Source of the DNA: Astragalus membranaceus
Taxonomy: Eukaryota; Streptophyta; Magnoliopsida; Fabales; Fabaceae
Assembly: GCA_039519185.1 (NCBI GenBank)
Contig: CM076854.1
Span: 73,403,948-73,467,947 of the forward strand
Length of the DNA stretch: 64,000 bases
Reading direction: 5' to 3'
A model generated the notes under the pieces. The model was not told where the DNA came from, ran no database searches, and saw nothing but the letters and a program-made list of their open reading frames with translations. Shown piece by piece: positions 12,289-24,029 of this stretch (position 1 is its first letter; every line of letters starts with the position of its first letter). A program made the translations under genes and the position numbers.

Positions 12289-12640
12289 TGTCATACCCCA
12301 ATTTTGTCTGGCTTAGGTCCAAACCTTAATTTTCCACACAAAAAATATATAATAAATTATGCATTGCATTTTGGGTCCTAGAACCCATTCCAAAGTTTTT
12401 TGAAATCATTTTTAGGGTTAGAATACACTTTTTGGGAAATTAGGGTTTTGAAAATATGTTATGCATGCATGGCAAGCTTTGGAAAACATTTTATGCATGC
12501 ATGGAAAAAACCTAAAAAACAATTTTGTGGAAAGCAAGAATCAATTTCTATTGTATACCAAAGGCTAAGAATCGATTTATAGTATATTCTAAAGGCCATG
12601 AAATCGATTTTCACGCCATCCCATAGGCCATGAATTGATT

Positions 12641-12899
12641 CCTAATTGTTTCAACTAAGTGAAGAATCGATTTTCATCTATGATAGATGTCCTGAAAATC
12701 GATTCCTAATTGTTTCAACTAAGTGAAGAATCGATTTTCATCTATGATAGATGTCCTGAAAATCGATTCCTAATTGTTTCAACTAAGTGAAGAATCGATT
12801 TTCATCTATGATAGATGTCCTGAAAATCGATTCCTAATTGTTTCAACTAAGTGAAGAATTGATTTTCACCTATGATAGATGTCCTGAAAATCGATTCCC
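12641..12899 (+). repeat. 64-bp tandem repeat carrying AATCGATT palindromes
   Basis: Four copies start with cctaattgtttcaact at 12641, 12705, 12769 and 12833, an exact 64-bp spacing. Each carries two AATCGATT (or one-base variant) sites in gaATCGATTtt and aaATCGATTcc contexts. More single sites flank the array from about 12537 to 13045. It lies upstream of the TATA box. Confidence 0.9.
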
Positions 12900-13102
12900 A
12901 TTTGTTTTCAAAGAGCAAAGAATCGATTCCCATGTTTTCCAAAGAGCCAAGAATCGATTCCTCTCTCATTTAACTAAAGCTGGGAATCGATTCATGTGAT
13001 TTTCCAAAGGCAAGGAATCGATTATACACTTGTTACACTTCATCAAACAATCGATTCATCTTTGCAATAAATATTTTTCCAAATTTCTACGCTTTCCTAA
13101 GC

Positions 13103-13112
13103 CTATAAATAG
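13103..13112 (+). promoter_or_regulatory. LTR TATA box of element A
   Basis: The sequence cctataaatagg is a strong plant TATA match in the middle of the LTR, downstream of the AATCGATT array and followed by CT/A-rich sequence typical of a transcription start. It probably drives the genomic RNA of the element. Confidence 0.7.
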
Positions 13113-14731
13113 GCAGCCTCAAGTCACTCTTCCACACACATTTTTTTCACGAGATCATAGAAGACAACTTTCGCAAATCTCACTTCCAGAAACTCATTTT
13201 TTGCGAAATCCCTCTTTAGAAAAAAGAAACTCTTCTACGCTTTATTTTTTGCTCTATTCGTTCCGCTGGTCCGTCTGAGCTGATCTTCTGCAAGAGTTAG
13301 TTGGGGTTGCGTTCTTCAAGTTGTAGTATCTGCCTTCATTAGAGGTATTTCGGTCTTTACATTTGTTAATATTTAATTATTGTAATCCGTGCCAAAATTG
13401 CCCCCTCTTAGAGAAATCGTTGCTCATATGTTCCTTAGTTTAATTAAAATCATTCTATGTCTATGATCTATTGCTTGCTTGTTTTTTATGCATTTTAAAT
13501 GTCTCAATTCAATATGCCGTTCCATCCACGTGTATGACCTCCTAATGAAGACGTAAGCCTACATGCCTGTTGTAGCATAGAGTCGTTAGGGTAAATACAC
13601 TCCCTCCTACACACACTTGCTTTGAGAACTTTACCTTGCATCCCTGATAAGTGGGTCTTTTGATTATATTGGCATATTTAGTCTTGATTAGATGGTCAAC
13701 ATATGCATGATTTCGTGATTAGTGAATGTGCTTGAATTTTTGTAATCAATCATTGATGGTGCCTTCACCCTTTTTCCAAAAATCTTTCAAACCCTTTCAA
13801 AAACAATTTCCTTAGAACTACGTCGCTTTGATTCCCATTTGGGATACGTAGGAGTGAGTCACGTTCTCGTCAAGCGCAACGAATAAAAATCCTTTTCGCA
13901 ACCAGAAACAAATCATTTTCATAAAATAAACAAGAACCATTTTCAAACCCATTGTTGCTAGTAGCTCATCAGAACCTTTGTTCGTTTAGCTATTAGTGGC
14001 AATGTCTTTTTCTCATAAGAGTAATAAGCGATGATCCATCATAACCTTTGTTAGTTTGATCATCGTGCGAATCAATCTCTTTCGAAAATCACTTTCAAAA
14101 AAGATAATAAAAACGAGTTGTTATCAAGTAGTCCATCAGAACCTTTGTTCGTTTGACTAACGGTACAACTCTCTTTTTTGAGTATTTAGTAGTGATTCAT
14201 CATAGCCTCTGCTAGTTTAACCATTCACTAACGCTCGTCCTATTTCAAAAACTCACCAAAAAAGATTAAAAAACAAAAACTTTTCAAAAAGACATCCAAG
14301 AACTACGTAGCTTTGAATTCTCCATCGCACCGGGAGATACGTAGGAGCGGGCCATGTCCCGTCAAGCACTTTTTTCTAAAAACCCATTTTCCCCCTTTCT
14401 CACCAAAAATAAATTTTTCATTAAGTTTTCCCATTCATCTTCAAACAAGAAATAAATAGGCAAATCTAGGTATTTTTCAAATCAAACGTTAAAACCACAC
14501 ATTTAATTAGAGGTTCCCTTTCGGTAGAAAGGACGTGCGCGGTGGTAACACCTTCCTCGCACGTAATCGACCCCCGAACCCATATCTCTAGTTTTCAAAA
14601 GACCATCCGCCTTGTTCAAAAAACCTTTTTTCAATGTTTTGGTCTTAAAACTAAAATATTGGTGGCGGCTCCAAAATTTTCCACGTTGTACATTGAGAAA
14701 CCCAAACTGGGGGATTTTTCGGGGTGCAACA

Positions 14732-17444
14732 CTATGTTTCATGATTTTATTGAAAATATTATGCAAGTATACATAGATGATATTGTTGTTAAATCTTCGA
14801 CAGAAAATGGTCATATAGACCATTTTCGACAGTCATTCGAAAGAATGAGAAAATATGGATTGAAAATGGATCCAATAAAATGTGCCTTCTGTGTACGTGC
14901 AGGTGATTTCTTGAGATTTGTTGTCCACAAAAAAGGCATTGAAATAAATCAAAACAAGACGAAAGCAATCATGGAAACAAAGGCGCCTTCGACTAAAAAG
15001 GAGCTTCAGTCATTATTGGGGAAGATCAACTTCCTGAGAAGGTTCATCTCAAACCTAAGTGGCAAGACTCAAGTTTTCTCGCCATTGCTTCGACAGAAGA
15101 AAGAAGACGTGTTCAAATGGGATTCAAAACACAAAAAGGCCTTCGACGAGATTAAAGCTTATCTAGTTAAACCACCTATCTTGTTACCACTTATCAGAGA
15201 TAAGGTGATGAAATTGTATATAGCAGCATCAGAGCTGACAATAGGTAGCATGTTAGCACAAGAGGATGATAATGGTGTCGAAAGAGCCATATATTACCTT
15301 AGTAGAGTTTTAAATGATGCTGAAACTAGATATCATGCCACGGAGAAATTGTGCATTTGCTTGTATTTCTCTTGTACCAAATTAAAGCAATATATAAAAC
15401 CCGTTGATGTGTATGTTTACTCTCATTTTGATATTATTAAACATATGCTGTCGAAACCTATATTGCATAGTCGAATTGGTAAATGGGCTTTAGCCCTTTC
15501 TGAATATTCATTAACTTATCAACCGTTGAAAGCTATCAAAGGGCAAATTGTTACGGATTTTATTGTCGACCACTCATTGGTCGAAGTGACAATTAATCAT
15601 ATGAGTATTCAACCATGAACATTATACTGCGATGGATCGAGCCATAAAAATGCTTCTGGAATTGGGATATTAATTATTTCGCCAACAAAAATACCAACGA
15701 AGTATAAATTTAAAATCAAAGAACTTTGCTCTAATAATGAGGCGGAGTACGAAGCCTTGATAGCAGGACTAGAAGTTTTGCTAGAACTGGGGGCAAAATC
15801 TGTTGAAATTAGAGGTGATTCTGAATTAGTGGTGAAGCAATTAACTAAGGAGTAAAAATGTATTAAAGAGAATTTAATCATGTACTTCATCACTGCCAAT
15901 GCTCTATTGAAACGCTTCGACTATGTTAACATTGAGCATATACCTCGAATTGAAAATCACGAGGCAAATGATTTGGCACAAATTGCTTCAGGATATAAAG
16001 TTTCTCCAACAAAATTCATAGAATTAATAGAAATCAAAGAGAAATTAATTTCGACAGACTATTCTGAAGACGAATTGTCAATGCCAAAACTGGGGGGGGG
16101 GGGCAGACAAGTCAGAATTATTATTTCCTCCAAGTGAATGATGATTGGCCATTGACAATATGTCGAATGATGATTGGCGAAAACCAATTGTCGAATACTT
16201 GGAAAATCCAACAGGAACAACAAATCGAAAAACCAAGTATAGGGCATTAAGCTACGTGATTATTGGAAATGAGTTGTTCAAGAAAACTCCTGAAGGAGTT
16301 TTACTTAAATGCCTTAGTGAAAATGAGGCATACTTATCAACATCCAATACTCATGGTGGAGCTTGTGGGTCTCACCAAGTAGGCCACAAGATGAAATGGC
16401 TCTTGTTTTCGATAAGGAGTATACTGGCCAACTATGCTAAAACATTGCATAGATTTTGCTAAAGGATGCCAAGAATCTCAAAAACACGCAGGAATACAAC
16501 ACGTACCTGCAAGTGAATTACATTCAATAGTAAAACCTTGGCCGTTTAGAGGTTGGGCCTTAGACATAATTGGTGAAATTAAGCCAACGTCGTCGAAAGG
16601 CCACCGTTATATATTAGTAGGTATTGATTACTTCACTAAGTGGGTCGAAGCTATTCCCTTAGCTAAGGTAGACCAAGAGGCAGTAATGAACTTTATTCAA
16701 AACCATATCCTATATAGGTTTGGGATTCCAGAAACCATTACTACTGATCAAGGTTCAGTTTTTGCTGGTCGAAAAATGGTAGAATTTGCCTCTGAAAATG
16801 GATTTAAGTTATTAAGTTCGACACCATATTATGCTCAAGCAAATGGTCAAGTCGAAGCAGCCAATAAAATTATCATTAATTTGATTAAAAAACATATTGG
16901 GCAAAAGCCTAAGAATTGGCACAAAACCCTTGATCAAGCATTATGGGCTTGTCGAAATTCTCCTAGAGAATCAGTTAATACTACTCCATTCAGGCTTACC
17001 TTTGGGCATGATGCAGTATTGCCTGTCGAAATATATCTACAATCAACCAGAATTCAAAGGCAATTTGAAATTCCATCAGATCATTATTGGGATATGATTT
17101 TAGATGAATTAGTTGATTTAGATGAAGAAAGGTTATTTGCATTAGATGTCCTCACAAGGCAAAAAGAAAGAGTAGCTAAAGCCTACAACAAAAAGGTTAA
17201 ATCAAAAACGTTTGTCATAGGAGACTTAGTGTGGAAGGTTATCCTACCTATGGACAAAAAAGATAGAGCCTTGGGTAAATGGTCACCAAACTGGGAAGGG
17301 CCATTTAAAATTTTACGAGTATTCTCAAATGGTGCTTATGAAGTCGAAGAGTTAGGCGCTGATAATCGAATTTTGCGTATAAATGGTAAATACTTAAAAA
17401 GGTATAAGCCAATATTGCAAGAAATTAAAATAACGCAAGATTGA
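14732..17444 (+). pseudogene. Pol remnant of Tat-lineage element B, cut in its RT
   Basis: The sequence opens abruptly inside RT just after element A's LTR (MFHDFIENIMQVYIDDIVVK with catalytic YIDD), so A inserted into B; the first half of B is off-window. RNase H follows (AIYYLSRVLNDAETRYHATE), then the second RNase H (LYCDGSSHKNASG, HIPRIENHEANDLAQI), then integrase (WALDIIGEIKP, TTDQGSVF, GQVEAANK). Breaks: in-frame stops at 15616-15618 (TGA) and 15853-15855 (TAA), a run of twelve G at 16092-16103, a stop near 16137, a frame change near 16440 and loss of part of the zinc-binding segment. The reading frame that starts at 14542 is an artificial fusion with A's LTR. Confidence 0.88.
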
Positions 17445-17910
17445 GATATAGTGGAGAAACTTAATTATGGCACACAAGTACCAACAAATATTGTCGAAAT
17501 ACAGAGTTAAAATTCAAAAACTAGAGACACTACGCCATATTTAGAGAAAAAGAGCGCAACGTTTAGTAGCGCTTTAAGGAAAACGCTACTAAAGGCCAAA
17601 AAACACAATAGGATCCGTAGCGCCTTGTATGAAAACGCTACCCATGCCTAAACACGCTAGCTAATCCGTAGCGCTTTTCCTAAAACGCTACCTATAGCCA
17701 AAACACGCTAGAGGAATAGGTAACGCTTTACAGTAAAACACTACCCATTGCAGAGGGCGCTTAGGTTGATCCGTAGCGCTTTAACGAAAACGCTACCCAT
17801 TGAAAAGAGCGCTTAGCTTGATCCGTAGCGCTTTTACTGAAACGCTACCCATTGAAGAGAGCGCTAGAGGATCCGTAGCGCTTTAGTGAAACGCTACCCA
17901 TTGCCTTTTT

Positions 17911-18350
17911 ATTAAAAATTTTCAGTTTCCTATGTTTTTCGTTCGTTCTCTTCACACTTCACTCTGAAACACGTTCACCTGAAACCCTAACATTCACCAA
18001 CGTCCGTTCTCTCTCACGTTCGTTCCCAGCAGCCTCACATATTCACCAATGTTAACGTTCTCTCTCGATCCCAGCAACCTACGTTCTCTCTTGCTCCCTC
18101 ACACTCTCTCGCGTTCTCTCTCTCTGCCCCCTCGACTGTGACGCCGTCGTGGACGCCGTGCAGCGATTTCCTCGCGTTTGCACAACTCAACTACCAAACT
18201 CAGTGAGTACTAACATTTTCTATTTCCATGGATGACCCTTTCCTACTTTGTGTTTTCCTTCTTTTTTTCCTCTCTCTCATCTTTGTCTCTGTTACTCTCT
18301 CTGTGAAGATTATAAATTTGCATTTCAGTAAGTGTCTTTAACACTTTAAA
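17911..18350. other. Non-coding left interior of the CACTA element
   Basis: CT-rich sequence with tctctctc runs and ttcgttctctctcacgttc phrases, resembling a gene 5' leader. A possible donor caactcagtgagtac is at about 18198. It could be a captured promoter or leader unrelated to IQD. No coding sequence supported. Confidence 0.3.
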
Positions 18351-18976
18351 TTAATTATTGAGGTTTTGAGGTTTGGTGGTTGTTACAACATGATAAGAAT
18401 ATCTCATCTTTGATCTTGTGTTGGAATTGATTGATTGAGAAGTGGAAGGTGCATAGAATGATGGGTTGTCATCAAAATCTGATTTTGAAATGTTGGTCAT
18501 GCTTTTTCTTGACTTAGGTCTTCCACTAATAGTGTCCATTTCCACTATTTTAGGATTACCAATCCCATTAACAATGTTGTTAATTGATGCATTAGAACAA
18601 GATAATCTTCTACTATGATTTGAAGCTGTCATATACTCACTCCTAGTATCATCAAATCTCTCCTGCAAAATTTTTTAACACAAAATTTGTTTATGACAAA
18701 TGTAGCTATAATGCAAGTTGACAAGTAACATGTTTGTTGCATATGATATGAATTTTAATCTTAGACTTGTGACAATACCATGGATCTTCTTGCAACGTTT
18801 TGGAATCTATTTGCTTCATTCTTTGATTTCATGAGCCAGTGAGATTTCTGAGACTTAATTGTAGCTTGAGCTCTAATCAGTGCTTGCATACTATGCAATG
18901 TTCTTGCTACTTGTTTCCTTACCAAATACCCTCTCACAAGTTCTTGTAACTTCACTAATCCAGGTATCTTGAGCAT
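18351..18976 (-). pseudogene. Captured IQ67-domain (IQD) gene fragment
   Basis: Two exons read on the minus strand. The first (18976-18779) gives GLVKLQELVRGYLVRKQ, an IQ calmodulin-binding motif of the IQ67 domain, then MQALIRAQATIKSQ. A 116-nt intron (18778-18663) has GT...GCAG ends. The second exon (18662-18351) begins ERFDDTRSEYMTAS and continues with HSRRLSCS and PKIVEMDT before a stop. Splicing joins RRSM to ERFDD in phase, as in intact IQD proteins. The N-terminal exons are missing, so it is a fragment and no functional IQD protein is expected. IQD proteins are calmodulin- and microtubule-associated scaffolds. Retaining an intron means the fragment was copied from genomic DNA. Confidence 0.85.
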
Positions 18977-19390
18977 CTTTGTACTTTCAGTGATATCATG
19001 TTTCTCTTTGTTGTGAATGTGACAATGTCACTCTTGTTTTGGGGATCATGAATGAGAATGACACATTACCATAAGTGATAATTGTAGAATTAGACTTTAT
19101 ATAAACCAAAGGACATTTGTATATACATACTGCATAACCATATTTTAGGCTACTAACTGGTTTGCCCGGGGAAGAACATTTGTCTATGCATTCTACATTA
19201 ATTGTTGAGGTGATGTCTGTTTTCTTTTGATTTTTGCGAACTAGTTAGTTTCTTTAATATGAAAATAGGAGCTCAACTATAGTGCCAGCCTACACCCTAT
19301 TATTACACCAGGTATTCAATAACAGAAAAATTCAATCCAACAAAACAATAGGAACCTATTACACCAGAAATATCCACATGTAAAGAAAGT
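18977..19390. other. Non-coding right interior of the CACTA element
   Basis: AT-rich sequence upstream (in minus-strand terms) of the captured IQD exon, probably intron and flank of the captured gene. No further IQD exon recognised. Confidence 0.3.
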
Positions 19391-19544
19391 GCTACGCATT
19401 CCTATCAATGCGTAGCGCTTTTAAAGCACTACGCATTGTGGGAGTGCAATCCGTAGCGCTAAGATTAGTAGCGCTCGAAAGCGCTACCTATGACTAAAAA
19501 AAAGCGCTACCCATTCCTAATTCTGTTGTAGTGAGAAGTCGAAT

Positions 19545-22500
19545 TTATATTTCAAAAGTATTTTTAATTCTCTCAAAGACACCTCTTGAAATCTTTAATC
19601 TGTTATCAAGACGGGCTTCATCTTCAATTGACTTCTGAATTCCTGCTTCATATTGATGAACCCTTTCTAGATGCTTAATTGCCAGAGTTGCCTCAGCTCG
19701 AAGTGCAGCTTTTGAAGTTTTCTGTTGGGCAATAGCTTTCTTTTTCTCCTCTGCCATAATTTTCGACTGCAAAGCTTTAATTTCCTCTTGATACTGTAGA
19801 ATAATGGCATCATGTTCAGCTATTTCTTGAGCAACAATTGACTCATTAATTTCCAGAGTCAAAATTTTGGCTTCAGATGCTTCGACTGCTGCACTTTCTT
19901 CTTGCAAAAGTCTGGTGTCACCCTCCCTCTTCACAATGAGGCTCTTTTTTCGCTGAATATCTTTCGAGATTTGTTCTAAAAAAGGCTCAAACTCAATAAT
20001 GAAGCCCAAGAGAGATTCACTTGAGCTTGAAGTGTTTAACCCATTGAGCAAGGCCTTAATTTTGAAGGTAAGTGAAGGATCTTCTTCGATAGTGATGAAC
20101 AGATCTACCTCAAAGAGGATTGCTCGAAGTTCTTGATTTAGATCCTTTTTGGAGTCCTCTGAGTTACCACTGACAGAAGCAGTCGAAGCGCTTGGCTTAT
20201 CATTTGTCGAAGACAAACCACTCACCATCAATTTAAAAGCTTCAAGAGGATTTTTTTTCTTCAAAGCTGACAATTTCTCTGGGCTAATTTTGGTATGTTG
20301 TGTCGAAACCCCAGAGCAAGGAGGGTTGGCTACCTCAGGAGATTCACCATTCCCTTCTTTTTCTTCTTCCTCTTGATCAGCCTCATTACCATCTTCACTA
20401 CACTCTTGGTCTTCCATGTTTGGAGAAGAAGATATGCTGATCTCAGCCCCACTTTGGCCAGCATCAGGGTTTTCATCGACATCCATAGCAGCATGCTCAG
20501 GGCCATGATCAGAAACTTCCTTTGTAGTTTCAGCAAGAGGATTTGTTTCGACCAGCAGTGTAGCTTCGACAACAGGTGTTTGTTGATTCAAATCTTCTCC
20601 TTCGACACCTTCTCCAGCAACAAGTATCTTTGAAGGGGAGTGAGTGGAGGTAGGCGTAACCTGCCTTGTTGGGATTTCAGGGTTAACAGTTTCAGCTCTC
20701 TGAAAATGAAGCAAAGTGAGTATTATCACAGATAAATAAAATCTTTGAAAAAGATATAAGTTTCAATCAATCACCTTAGGTCTGATGGTTTCGACTAAAG
20801 AGTGTGCACTCTTAATTTTCTTGATAAGACTTCTTGGGGCCTTCTCTGAAATGATTGCGGTTTGTTCTTTCGTTTCACGTCTCTCTTCTTTTTGCTATCT
20901 TTCGACAGAGGTTTGGTGAGAAATAGCTTTTTATCTTGAGAGTTTTTTGTTTTTCTCTCTCTCTACTTCAAGAGCTTGAACCTTAGTAGGCTTAGTCCTG
21001 GTTAGTGGTTCCTCCTCAGGCTGAAAATGCAACTCTCATAAACATAAATAGGCAAGAATTTGAGAGTTTCAACCTCTGAGTCACTCATAACTAGTGTTGT
21101 AGCCTTCTTTGCCTTCTTTGGATTGGAAGTTAGGGAGCTACTTGTTCTTTTTCGACTCTGCAAATTAGAGAGCTAATCAGTCAAAGAGCATAATGATGAT
21201 GCAAAGAGAAATTGTATGGATATTTACTTTTTTCTCTATTGGGGGGGATATGTCTTTTTTTGATGAAGCTTCAACTACCTTCCTCTTCGCCTTTGGTGCT
21301 TTGACTTCATCTGTCGAATCTGAAGTAATAGCGACAGCTGCAAATATTCGACAAACAAGTATTAATACATAATATGCACAAAAGGGAAAATAAATTCTTC
21401 TAAGAGTTTGATATATCACCTTCTCTGATAATGGATTTGACTTGAACATGTCGAATATCCAAATGAAGATGACCTTCAAATGTGTCTAAGGTACACTTAG
21501 TCGGAACTATTTTCTCAGCTGTTTTATTCGAAAGAAAATTGTAAAGTGCCCCAATCAAACAACAGATAAACCATGGTGGGAGTGGTGGTCGAAATGCTAA
21601 AGCCAGGTTACAAGTTGGCAAAGGCGGAAATTTGAGTTTGTTTTGTGTTAAAGCAAAAGAATACTTACAGATACAAAAGGGGGAAAAACCATTGTTGGAA
21701 TTCTTTCGATATATTTATTTTTTAAAACTCTTGCAGCTTGAGAAACAGTTCGACTAAGTTTGGTTGAATCATACACAGTTTCAAAAAAAAAATTGGAATG
21801 CCTGAATCTCTTGAATATGCGTACCTTTCGACTTGGTCTTCTTTTTCGGCGAAGAGGGAAAAGCAGATATTAGTTTAGCCAGTAGAGCAGCCTCTTCAAC
21901 ACCAGTGAACTTCCTAGTGAGATACTCCGTCCACCACTGAGAAAATCCGTGGGTACAAGAGAAGTTCGGCTCAAAAGGGATAGGAGAAAGATGAAAAGAA
22001 TCCTCAGGGAAATTGTTGAGGCGATCTATCCATTCCTCTTCACTCTCGGGAATCAGCAGTTCCCTCTTAGACCTGAAAAAAGGGCTAGGTCGAAGTTGGC
22101 ATAACCCAAATTGTCGCGCAGTCAAACTGGGATGATATGAGAATACGCAAAACAGGGATGATGATTTCCCAAGAGAGACTCGAGATGATAACAATTTAGG
22201 AGTTAAAAAGGCCTCCCAAATTTGGTTGGTTTCCTCCTCTTCGACAGGATTAGTAGTAGGAAACTCTCTAATGAACCAGGTTGGTCCATAAGTCCTTCCA
22301 GCAAAGGGTACCATGGAAGGAACAAATTCCATGCAATTTAAAAACATGTCGAAAGCTTGTGCAAAAAGATCTTCGACAGACACTCCTATTTCTTAGGCTT
22401 TAACAAAGCAAGTCGTTCACCTTCGACCCCTCTGTTAGAAACCAGATCAAGGCAGTCATCAGGAATGTACATTGTTAATTTCGAATCAAAAGTGGCAAGG

Positions 22501-23411
22501 AGCCACAATTGAAACAGCCAAATTGGTCTAGAGACCAAGTATTTTCCTCTTGGTTTAAGTGCTTTCAGATCAATAACTCCTTGTCTCAGGCTGTCGAAAA
22601 GAGACCCTAAAATAAGATTGGCCAAGTATATGTTTCGACACTCATGTAATTGAATGGCCAGAGAAATGTACATCTTAGCCACTTGAAGTGACGAAGAGCA
22701 AAATACAAAAAAGGATAACCAGAAAGTGAGAAAAGCAATGTGCTCTTCATCAGATACATCCTCAGAGGTAGTGATGTGATGGTCCTCCACATACCCTTTG
22801 AAAGTAGCCTTTTTGATGTCAAATACATGATCAGTACCAGTGGTAGCAGGGTCGAAAATCTCCCCTAATGGCTTCAAACCTGTTATGGCAGCCACGTCAA
22901 GTAGAGTGGGGGCAAGCATGCCACATTTTAAATGAAGGCTATTAGTAGTAAGCTCCCAAAAATGCAGAGCTGCAATAAGCATTGGGCTTTGATACTTAGG
23001 CCCATATCTTGAGATTTGAATCAGGTCGAAGATTCCCTGATCCTTCCAAACATCTCCTTTCTTCGACTCGATTTTGTTAAGCCAGTCGATATAGGGTGTA
23101 ATCTTTTCAGTTGGTGGAGAAGACCTGAAAACCCTATTTGGGTTACCCATGAAATCCATCACGTGTGGACCCTCACTGAAGATCCTAGGGTTATGTCTAT
23201 GGTAACTAGGGAAAACCTCTCTAATCTTAGATGAATCGTCACCAGCAAGAGGAAGGGGACCTAAAAATGCATGTTTTAAAGGCGGAGATGAGGGGATAAG
23301 TACCTGAGATCGATAAATTTGTGTTTCCTCCAAGGTTAAAGCAGGTTTAGAGATGAGTGTTTTCTTCTCGGAAGTTGTAATGCGAGGTTTAATGGTGGAA
23401 GAAGACGCCAT
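19545..23411 (-). pseudogene. Antisense plant-mobile-domain gene of element B
   Basis: A multi-exon gene on the strand opposite to pol, between integrase and the 3' LTR. The ATG at 23411 starts MASSSTIKPRI. The first block (to 22386) contains plant mobile domain motifs (IDLIQ/FDLIQISRYG, ALHFWELTTNSLHL, LLDVAAITGLKPLGE). A one-base shift at about 22385 moves the continuation (SVEDLFAQAFDMFLN, TYGPTWFIREFP) into another frame, ending at donor AAAG|GTACGC at 21825/21824. Likely further exons: about 21765-21672 (RTVSQAARVLKNKYIERIP), 21620-21420, short basic pieces to about 20780, then 20729-19545, an acidic low-complexity segment followed by a long coiled coil. Antisense ORFs at this position are known in Tat-lineage elements; their role is unknown. 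The frameshift makes it a probable pseudogene. Confidence 0.7.
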
Positions 23412-23891
23412 TATCAGAAACAGAGAGCTAGTGGAAAAGTAAGTTGTTTCGTGGTGTTTGTTTCTTCGCGAAGTAAAGAAGGAGAAGGTAAAATAGTACT
23501 CGTAGAAGGAAATTTAATGGAGGTTTGCAGAGAAGAAGAAGAAGATGAAGATTCTGGAAAAAGAGAAGTGGAAGGGTACAGTTTCCTTTTATAGCCGTTT
23601 TTTACCACGATTTAATAAATTAAAAAAGAAAAGAAAATGTTGGTAATCATGGCTTTGGTGGGAAACGTGGGATCGTAGAAAATCTCAGCAGTTACTTTGT
23701 GTACGTGGCGCGCTCTCGTTGGAGGAAGGCGCCAACAAGCTATACTTTTGTACAGAAACGTTCCCTCATATTCTGAGAAAAGATATTAAATGATATCATA
23801 AGATTTTATGGGATAGTCGAAGGATATTTCAAAAAGTCATTTTCTATTTTCATTCAAGAATTCAGTCGAAAACGTCTTTTTGGGGGTAATT
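23412..23891. other. Promoter-side region of the antisense gene and polypurine tract of element B
   Basis: A minus-strand 5' flank, with CT-rich leader reading toward 23411 and a TATA-like ctataaaagg (minus strand) at about 23585-23594. The run tttttgggggtaatt at 23877-23891 is the likely polypurine tract directly before the LTR start. Confidence 0.5.
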
Positions 23892-24025
23892 TGTTAGCCT
23901 GCATTTTCGACAGGCTAAAATTAAATACAGTCAACAAGGCTTGACTTAGCAAATTCAAGAAGAAAGAGCAATATTTCGACACCAGGAAGAGGTAGCCAAG
24001 TCACCAACAAGGCTTGACTTAGCAA
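23892..24025 (+). repeat. Start of 3' LTR of element B, truncated
   Basis: Begins TGTTAGCCTGCATTTTCGAC right after the polypurine run. Similarity to a second copy at 24429 runs about 110 bp. It is then broken by unrelated sequence that begins near 24030, which itself matches the sequence around the copia insertion site. Confidence 0.6.
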
Positions 24026-24029
24026 ATCA

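Larger units (their letters stand above)
1..14731 (+). mobile_element. Ogre-type (Tat lineage) Ty3-gypsy retrotransposon A, 5' end off-window
   Basis: Left to right the element shows a leader, extra ORF1, gag-protease with a G-patch, an intron, RT, two RNase H domains, integrase, repeat-rich 3' UTR and one LTR ending TGCAACA. Extra ORF1, the intron after protease and the doubled RNase H are known marks of the Ogre/Tat lineage. The right edge is sharp: the next base continues a different element's reverse transcriptase. The element is defective: ORF1, gag and pol all contain breaks. The matching 5' LTR and primer site lie left of the window. Confidence 0.9.
12289..14731 (+). repeat. 3' LTR of element A (2443 bp)
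   Basis: Starts TGTCATACCCCAATTTTGTC and ends GGGGTGCAACA, with canonical TG...CA ends, preceded by a polypurine run. Inside it are AATCGATT-rich repeats (about 12530-13030), a TATA box, then U5-like sequence with two copies of a phrase aactacgt.gctttga ending tacgtaggag (about 13810 and 14300). The first 29 bases are shared with another LTR at 61427, after which the two differ. Confidence 0.88.
17528..19533. mobile_element. Non-autonomous CACTA element carrying an IQD gene fragment
   Basis: Starts CACTACGCC and ends GTTGTAGTG, flanked by AGA on both sides (17525-17527, 19534-19536), the 3-bp target duplication expected for CACTA elements. Length 2006 bp. Subterminal regions (17560-17910, 19390-19520) are crowded with short repeats of the type ccgtagcgc and aacgctaccc in both orientations, the usual transposase-binding arrangement. 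There is no transposase gene. The middle holds a minus-strand fragment of a host IQD-family gene. It lies in the 3' part of element B. Confidence 0.92.

Noticed and set aside
12641..12899. CRISPR-like array
   Set aside because: Direct 64-bp tandem repeats with no spacers, within a plant retrotransposon LTR.
14542..14731. N-terminal extension of the element B pol frame
   Set aside because: It lies inside element A's LTR; the open frame is an accidental fusion across the insertion junction.
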